NCBI GenBank assembly: GCA_050084515.1
Contig: CM114273.1
Span: 29,698,001 to 29,762,000 of the forward strand
Source of the DNA: Blasia pusilla
Lineage: Eukaryota; Marchantiophyta; Marchantiopsida; Blasiales
Reading direction: 5' to 3'
Length of the DNA stretch: 64,000 nt
Shown here: positions 56,660 to 64,000 of the stretch, piece by piece
Position numbering within the stretch: the first letter of the stretch is position 1
Layout of the letters: the number at the start of each line of letters is the position of its first letter
Made by a program: the position numbers and the translations under genes
Notes under the pieces: generated by a model
Seen by the model: the letters and a program-made list of their open reading frames with translations, nothing else
What the model was told of the DNA's origin: nothing
Database searches by the model: none

Positions 56660-59100
56660 GAGTACACAAGTACCACCAGGAACGGTCCCGCAGGAAGGAC
56701 ATGGGAAACGTTCCGAGCGGAAAAGCTCGCAGCGTTCTTCCCGGCTCTCGAATGCTGCAGCGCCGAGACAGAAAGCTCGAGAGTCGATGGCGCGACATTC
56801 CTGCGGTTTCTCGCATGTCAGAATGAAGTACCGAGAAAAACCCCAAAAGATCCTCCTTCGTTGCCTTTCTCACAGACGATTACGTCGCTGGAGTATGGGG
56901 AACTTCGTGTCGCAAAGCTTGCTCGTATCCGCTACTGCCGAATTAGCGTGCCGAGCCCCGGGAAACCTCTCCGTGCTTTCAGCGGGGTCCTTTTCTTTAC
57001 CTTGGTCCCATGCCCGGTCAGCCTTGGGGAGCTCTCTGGAGAGTCTGAACCCCTCCCCTCCCCTCGCACCACTTTCGATGGGCGGAAACTCACTCGCTCG
57101 ATAAGCCTCGATTCCAGCACAATCGCACTGACAAGCTCCGCCACGGGAAGCTCCCATGCGGACCCTCTTCCTCTTCCATGCGCGTAACTCTGAGCGAGAG
57201 TCGGGTCGATCGGAGGAGCTAAGGATTGTTTATTTATTTTAAAATGTTGTTTTGGTTGTTTGAAGGAGCCTACGGCACACGCGGCGGCCGGTGCCGAGAC
57301 CACGACGCGAAGTTTGGGCGGCGCGATCGCTGAACGGGTAATACAGGTGAGGTAGATCGAGCAATCGGAGCCCCGAATCGGGATAGAGTAACGAACCTTG
57401 TAGTTACTGACAAAAGCGGTGAGGGGGCCCGCACCGATGCGCGCGCAGAGGAGGCGGCGGACCAGACACAGAGAGAAGCGTGGTCGGAGATGGGCCCGGT
57501 CTCATGAGCGCAGAGGACGCGAACGAGCGATGGCGGTGCGGTCGGGTCGGAAGAAAGGCAGCTTTTCCGCTTTCGCATCGGTTTTGGCCGGGCGTCGTCG
57601 CCCCGGCACATGTCAAGGCGCGTTGTAGGGGGGTCTCGGCCTCTATTGCAAGCCGACGCTGGCGGTGGGGGGGTCGCCCCATCCGCGGCAACTTGTGTCG
57701 AGCTAGCTAGGCCTGGGGCCTGGGACGAACTCGGCGCTGGCTCGGAATCGACTATGACTGGCGCGGCGTCAAGATCTTGCGAGTGTGGCGTCCTTGGAAG
57801 GGGCCAATGGGAGTCAACTCGACGGGACCGCTCATGTGCGCAATTCCTTTCCCTCCATCTGCCCCTTCGTCTTAACCGGTCAACGTCGCGAGGAAATTGG
57901 GTCGTCTCCCTCGCCAACTTTCTCTCCCCTCCCCGCTCTCCACCATCGACGAACCGTTTCGCAAACGCGGTGTTACCGCCTTTCGCGGCCGTTTGCCATG
58001 GCTCGGAGCGTTCCTCTCACTGTACCCACTGCGGCTTCCAACCCGCCACGCAATGATTCTTTCGGCTCCGTATTGGCTTGGCCCAAACCCCTCTCCACCG
58101 CTCCCACAAACGAATCGATTCACGACGGGGACTTCCACGGTGAGGAATCCGCAGTCCGGCAGATCCCACGAGCCGAACGCGCGGTCCTGCGTCCTGTGGA
58201 TGACTCCCCGAAACGAAACTCGATACGAACAACAAACAAATCCAGCCGAACGCGAAAAAATAGACGAAACCAATCACTGCGCCAATTCCGTCGTACCACT
58301 TTCGCCGGCCCTGCAAACCACCGTGGGCCCCACTGAGCACGGCAGGGACGTCCTCATTCGACGGATCTCCGGACCCACTACAGACTACCACTTCTACCCT
58401 CCTCCTCCTCCTCCTCCGCCTCCGTCGATCGACAGCCATGACTTCATGTCACCTAGAGATGCTCTCCGCGGAACCCCATGTCCACCTTTCTCGTGCGATA
58501 GCGCTCGCCGCTCTCCCTCCCTCCCTCCGTGCATGTGAATCGTTCCATGTCTCTCACATCGACAGGAGCCTCCCAACTGCTCCGATCCGTCCCTCGCTCT
58601 TCCGCCCGTGATCTCGACGCCCCCCCAGGCAATCCGATTCGACTCCTGCACGCATCGAAAACCGTTTCCGGCAAGCGAATCGATCCGTCTCTCTTGCTCC
58701 CGCCCTCCCATCGTATCTGACACGATCATCGTCATCCGCCGCATTACACATTACAAACCTTCGCAAAACTAGAATACAAAAATGAACGCGTCATTCCCAA
58801 TCCTCCCATCACAAACGGCGCTAATCGTGCGAGCCAGGCCAAGGGAATCCACAACCTTTGCACCGCTCGAAACCGAGAAATCCCCTCTCACCAACACGTA
58901 CACAGATCGACACGCTTCGGTACACTACACCCCCGTACAGTCCCACGAAAAATACCGTATAGATCTGGTTCCCGTGGGCGTGGCTACCTACGTGGTGGGA
59001 ATCAGTCGTAGCCCACGGAAAGCGCACCGTGGTGGACCATACCACGCACCTACGTGATCGCGAAGATCGTAATGTCTTGTCAGCGCCGCTTTCATATCAA
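56660..59100. other. CpG-rich island of unknown function
   Basis: About 2.4 kb with abrupt borders, much richer in G+C and CpG than both flanks. Long frames occur on both strands and in several phases (e.g. 57270-57917 minus, 57610-58538 plus), rich in Arg, Ser and Pro with no recognisable motif, so they look compositional. A (CCT)n run lies at about 58396-58425, and an AT-rich gap at 57215-57260. It could be the 5' region of an unrecognised gene, or an insertion of foreign or unmethylated DNA. No rRNA or tRNA segment was recognised. Confidence 0.6.
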
Positions 59101-62100
59101 CCGTTCCATGTGAGCGAGAAAGGGTCCTCGTGGCATTATTTTAATTCGCTTCGAAACTTGGGTACAGGAAACTACAAGCCGCCATTTAAAACCTCTTATT
59201 ATATTTGGGGCCGTAAAGAGTCGGGGTTTCCATGTGAACGCACCATTTTCCCTTTCTTTGTTGGAATTTTATATAATTAAAATTGTTATTTTTTCCCGCT
59301 CTTACCAGCTTCTGGGATTAGCGGTGGCTCACACGTGTCTCGGGGGCAGTTCGGACAGGCAAGAAATATAAAATCACGGAATACCCGAATAATGTAAGAC
59401 GGTGCTTTTTATCTACGCATAGTGCATTAATGTTGATAAAAGGGGGGACACGGGTGATGTAGACGAACTCGGAGAAAAGAAAAGTGCGACAAGAGTCTCT
59501 CGCTCTTATAGAGAGCGAGAGGCGTCGAGATATTGTTGGGCAGCGAGAATCTTCTCCTGAAAAAAGGGCTCAAAAGAAAAAGAGACAATGAGAGAGTCTA
59601 ATAAACATGACCGCCATTTACTACCGGGCACATGGGAACCACCGGACGGTAAAGTATATCTACGGTATGAGAAGCGTAAGCCCGTAGAACTCGACCTCCG
59701 ACCGTAAAATTTTAAGTCTCCTCTTCCGTGAGGCCATTGCCACGATATCAGGATATTGTGCGGGCCAAGTCGACTTGACATCCATGGTGTTTTCTTCAAG
59801 GCATTGTTCCACGAAAAATCCATGTGGCTCGATATCTTGAGTGTGAGAGATCACTTGGGTGAATTTGACTTTGGATATAATGAAATCTATTTGAAAGAAT
59901 TAGCGAAAAGACATGGACTGCTCTCTTTTTAAACTGTGGAAAATCTCGTGTCTTAGCAATATGACACATAATATGTCCTAAGATGGATGGAAACTCGTCG
60001 AAAAGAATATTTATTATGTACTTCCAAGTACTCCATTCTCCACTAAAAAATGTGACAACCCGACAAGCCCAATCTCAAAATGGAAAGCGTAGACACGCGA
60101 GACATTTTCATTTCAGACTTAATGGGGTGTCTCAAATTTGCTTATAGGTATAACACTTTTTTCTTCGCTAGGAAAGAAAATCGTCATTCCCATCGTCCAT
60201 ATACTTCGATCTTTCAAATATGAACCAACCAAAAACTCGTTGGCGCAAATGAGAGATAGCACCACTTTCAGTTGCTCATGTGATCCACGAAAACGAAATT
60301 TCAAGCAAAGAGGAAAATTTTGGTAAGGGAACGGATACAAACATGTCGCCATGGAAATGGGACACGAAAATTTCCAAAGACATCCAGTAGAGAGGTGAGT
60401 TTCCAACTACGAAAAAGTGAACATGATATTTCATAACAAAAATCCGAGGACTTCAAGTGGAGGGGAAGATTTCGAAAAATGAGCTTGACATTCCGAAGCC
60501 CAAAAAAACTGAAACATTTAAAACCGACATAGACTATACAAACTTCTACACTCATACCAAATAATGCTCTTAGTAGCATAAATTCACTTCCTTTCATTTT
60601 ATGTGTTGTGGAACCCACAGAAATATATATGTATCCTTTTGAAACCCTCCTGTTTCCTATGCCATGGACACACCTCTTGGAAAAAGAATGACGATGTAAT
60701 CCTACTCCCACATCCCTATACAAGAACGCCACGCAACTGAAGAAATGACGAATGGAGGTGCTTTTGTCATGTAGGTAGTGATGACATCTAATGACTCGAA
60801 AACATGTATGCACCCCCTATGCAAGATCATTCTTTTGCAACGTATGGCAGCCTCACCGTTGGAGAAGATCATGCAAGAAGGCGAACTTATCCTTCACCGT
60901 AAAATACAATATAAGAGTAGTCACTCAATATTGTGTTGGGGTTAGTGTAAAGAATTTTAAAAAATTCAATTCGATTTATTTACCAAAAATTGATGGTACT
61001 GCTAGGTTCTCATTTGTATTTATGACTTTTACAAGTTATTTTTGCCATCGAATTTATTCAGTTATCCTCCACACGTGTTTATTAATTATTTTCCCCTTCC
61101 TTTTCAAAAGAAGAACAAAGTATACTTCGACTTTGTACGAACGGAAAATATACCGGTTCGCGCGAAAAAACTATGAAAGCCGGGCTTTATGAAACAGTAG
61201 CCCATCAAAATAGGCGTCCTCATACATTTTCCCAAGGACTCTCACAATCTATGAATCGGTCACATCCTTTTGAGATTTCATAGCTTTCGAGGTCTTCACT
61301 AAGTAGTGATTTGAGCGCCTCCTTCCTCAATTGGTCCATCTCTTAGGATAGACCAAAAACGAATGAAAACAATCACTCGCACGTCGATTGAGCCAAGCGA
61401 AGTGTTGCAGTAAAACACACGCCTTTAAATTCTCGAATGAGGATTAGGCTTATCCCAAAATGGACGTTTGTCTAATCGTATGGTTCATTCATTTATTCGT
61501 TCGCTCGCGTGTCATTTGACTCCCCATCTTTGAGAGGATATTTTTCATGCGCTCCTACGTGTCCAACCCAATACGATGGAACTTAAAGAAATCAATTCGT
61601 GCACAAGAAGAAGACAACATAAGAACTCGGTCCACTGCTGAATACAAAAAGAGGTCCCAAAGGTGGGGACAACCTCTTTTTGACTCCTAGTTTATTGGAA
61701 TATAAGAGGTCGTACTAAGGTGGGGTCCGAATTTTCTTACTCTTGATTTCTTTAATAATAATGGTCTTCTTGTATGCATCAAAACCCTCCCCACAATGAC
61801 TTTGGCATTTTTCTTCACATGCATGAACGTCACTTAGTGGGGGATTTTCACCATAGCTTCTTTAGTCGAATTTAAAATCTTATGGTTTTATTTCTCATGT
61901 GTTTTTTTTATTAAGGAAGGAAAAAAAAAAAGTTGCATTATATATCAACCAACATGCCACTAGTCAATTATTGGGTCTTTTTCCTTTGGAATTTATAATT
62001 GGATTGCCAAACTTCTCTAATGTAACATAAGTCTATCCAACATGACAATTTTGAAAGTGATTTGGCTTCCACTTTCCAAAATTGTAAATATTTAAGTCTA

Positions 62101-62331
62101 TGCATAATGATTTTTGGACAACATCGCAACATAGTGTGAATCTCTTTTTTTCTCAATGATTGCTCCAAATACCATTACTCCACTCGCCCAAAACTAAATG
62201 AGAAATATTCTCAATTTTTAAAAAATGAATGGAGAAACAATATGTGCACCCCATCCTTAAATTTTATTGGTATTGAATGAGAAGAATACATTTTCGTTTC
62301 TCTTTTGTCATTGGAGGCAGATTGAGTTTTA
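59101..62331. other. Intergenic repeat debris, no gene supported
   Basis: Composition returns to AT-rich. TGTGACAACCCGACAAGCCC at 60051 has the look of an LTR start (TG with a CC-rich head), but no second copy or matching end was found. The minus frame at 60301-60813 and the plus frame at 60791-61192 have no recognisable motif. AGAGGTCCCAAAGGTGGGG (about 61651) and AGAGGTCGTACTAAGGTGGG (about 61706) are short related words. Confidence 0.35.
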
Positions 62332-62660
62332 TTGCTATTGGGTAAAAAGTGGCTTCGAGGAGAAGTAAGAACTTACGAGGTTAAGCAACCAATTGCAATC
62401 CTCATCTATAAGGAAAATCAATCATCTATGGCAATTTACAATTTCAAGAATCCTACTCTTTACCATCGTACCAAAGGCTTTGACATTCAACACCATTTCA
62501 TAAAGAAATGCAAAGAGGAGGACCAAGTGAAGCTAAAGTATTGTCGTATGGAACAAATAACAACAAGCAACTTGGAAAAAAACATTGGTTGGAGCAAAAC
62601 AAAAATCTCTCAAAGCTTTGTAGGGCTCGTTTGTGGAGGAATGATAAGATGAGTTTCCCT
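62332..62660 (+). pseudogene. Ty1/copia RNase H C-terminal fragment
   Basis: The frame at 62332-62652 contains ILIYKENQSSMAIYNFKNPT, LYHRTKGFDIQHHFIKKCKE and DQVKLKYCRMEQITTS. This parallels the copia RNase H signature (DNQS.I.L..NP..H.RTKHIDI..HFIRE...G.I.L.Y....Q.ADI.TK). The catalytic Asp of DNQS is Glu here. It is a short, 5'-truncated scrap of a dead element. Confidence 0.75.
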
Positions 62661-63879
62661 TATCGTACAAGAGGAGTGTTAAAAGATATGTCATCTTAAG
62701 ACTTGAAAAGATAATTACATTACCTTGATTAGGGTCACTAAAATCTTATAATATGGGATGTCCTTCCCTTAGAACTAATTTTCCTTTCATTGTTGAGTTG
62801 TGCAAGGCCAGAGGTTACCCAAAAAGAATCTCATCAATCATGTCATGACTCTTCGATAATGTGTTTTTTTACTAGTTTAGCACTTTTGGCTAAGGGTAGT
62901 TTTTTCCTCTCTAATGTTCCATCATAGTTGTTTGATCATTACATTTCTAGCGCATCGATGAGGTAGTGAGCTATTAGGGTGTTTGTTTATATCTTTGTCA
63001 TGAGTAGTTGGACGTGGTTGGTGTTAATGCTATTGCTAGCCCTTAAAGAGATCCCAAAATTGCTATTTTGGCATCAAAGAGTTCAAACTATTCTCCTCCT
63101 TACTAGCCCTTAAAGAGATCCCAAAATTGAGTCTTGCAAGTGAAAATATTGGATTGAGTATTGAAGACCCAATCTCTTGCCTCTTTTGTAGCCAAGTTTG
63201 TGAAGTCGCCAAGCGCTAATAAGTTCAGAGTCTCCCTGAAAAGTCTCTTATCTAATCCTTGACAAATATCCCCTAATTACTCCCCTAAATCATAATGCAT
63301 TGGTTGATTCCTCAAGGTGAGTTCTGAATGGTTTCTTAGCTCAAGCCAAAAATATTGTCCAAATAGAAAATATGGTTAATCCCTTGTTCCAAGGCTCGAG
63401 CGGGTAGGAAGAGAGACGGCCTATAAGTACTTATGGGGATACCCTTTCCCAACAAACATCCTAAGTTTTTGGTTTTGGCTCACACGTGAATTAAGGGAGG
63501 AACAAGAAAGCGAAAGATATGGGTCCCAATGGACAAGTCCTTCAATAAGACATAAACATGTCCGCTCACACCGACTTTGTCCAATTGCAACCTTTTTCAT
63601 GGATTCCCGCTATTGTGAGCGTCATAAACTAAATTAAGCAAGATTATCAAGGTTGTGGTATTTGAAAGATTTTTTTTTCTTTTTTTTTCAATTGACATAT
63701 TAACTTAGTAAATGATCATTAGGCAACCTCTATGTGTAGATCATCCTTTTTGAAAATTTTGAGGGAATCTATTTGTTCTCTCCCTAAGGTTATTTGATAC
63801 AAGGAGAGTGCTCTTAATAGTCATTTTTATCATATTGAGCCTAAAAAAGTACTTATCCTATAAGGGTTTGCTAAGGAGG
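62661..63879. other. Intergenic stretch, no gene seen
   Basis: Only repeat fragments. A 27-bp direct repeat (see 63036-63129) is the one clear structure. Confidence 0.4.
63036..63129 (+). repeat. 27-bp direct repeat
   Basis: CTAGCCCTTAAAGAGATCCC.. at 63036-63062 recurs identically at 63103-63129, 67 bp apart. Confidence 0.9.
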
Positions 63880-64000
63880 TGTCACGTCTTTTATGGTGGA
63901 TCATCAATGATCAATAGGTTGCCTTTGGGGAGGTAACAGGATATCCTTCAGAGGTTGAGGATGACCCACTAAGGACTAGGATAACTTGAGAGCGCATTTT
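63880..64000 (+). mobile_element. Start of another A block of the DNMT-element family, cut by window edge
   Basis: TGTCACGTCTTTTATGGTGG.. followed by GATC.., GGTTGAGGATGACCCACT and AACTTGAGAGCGCATTTT parallels A1 (TGTCACGTCTTTTAGGATAG.., CAGGGTGACCTG.., AACTTGAGAGAGCAGGTTT). It is diverged but collinear. The rest lies outside the window. Confidence 0.75.

Noticed and set aside
57270-58538. Long frames on both strands of the CpG-rich block
   Set aside because: High GC makes stops rare in all frames. Composition is Arg/Ser/Pro-rich and no conserved motif is visible.
60051-60110. LTR start TGTGACAACCCG
   Set aside because: No second copy, end sequence or primer-binding site was found in the window.

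Overview
The window is nuclear DNA of a land plant: spliceosomal introns with GT..AG borders, a chloroplast/mitochondrial-type PPR gene, a plant temperature-induced lipocalin gene, and dense layers of decayed Ty3/gypsy, Ty1/copia, Helitron, PIF1-helicase and hAT-like remnants. The DNMT3-like methyltransferase and the look of the gag genes suggest a spore-bearing lineage (bryophyte, lycophyte or fern) rather than a flowering plant. That is an inference and the species is not identified.

Layout. 1-15.6 kb is AT-rich repeat land: a GATCTCAC minisatellite, a gypsy integrase tail (-), five dispersed copies of a ~1.2 kb LTR-like repeat (here called R1-R5) with a TATA box and a conserved short reading frame, a gypsy protease/RT fragment (-), a foldback element, and a gypsy gag region (+) behind R5. 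15.6-18.8 kb carries a truncated PIF1-type helicase and an intron-containing gene of unknown function. About 20.4-38.95 kb is one degenerate Helitron (Rep-Hel gene with introns), split by an 11.3 kb Ty3/gypsy-type element at 23907-35239. 41.5-47.0 kb is a 17-exon PPR gene (+), and 48.9-49.8 kb a two-exon temperature-induced lipocalin gene (-), convergent with it. 50.4-64 kb is again repeat-rich: a hAT-like pseudogene, an unexplained CpG-rich island (56.66-59.1 kb), a copia RNase H scrap, and at the right edge the start of another repeat of the 23907-35239 family.

The most interesting object is the 11.3 kb element. Its gag-pol order is gag (two zinc knuckles) - aspartic protease - DNMT3-like cytosine-5 DNA methyltransferase - RT - RNase H - integrase - PHD finger. 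A chromatin writer sits between protease and RT, and a chromatin reader sits at the integrase C-terminus. Its terminal sequences are arranged A1 - coding - B1 A2 B2 (split direct repeats), not as two plain LTRs. The copy is dead: it has several frameshifts and about 23 in-frame stops, of which 18 are TAG, mostly where the family has Gln (CAG). This is the pattern expected from C-to-T decay at methylated CHG sites.

Only two host protein-coding genes are supported: the PPR gene (716 codons resolved, 5' end not resolved, one odd splice acceptor) and the lipocalin gene (188 aa, intact). No rRNA, tRNA or CRISPR was recognised.
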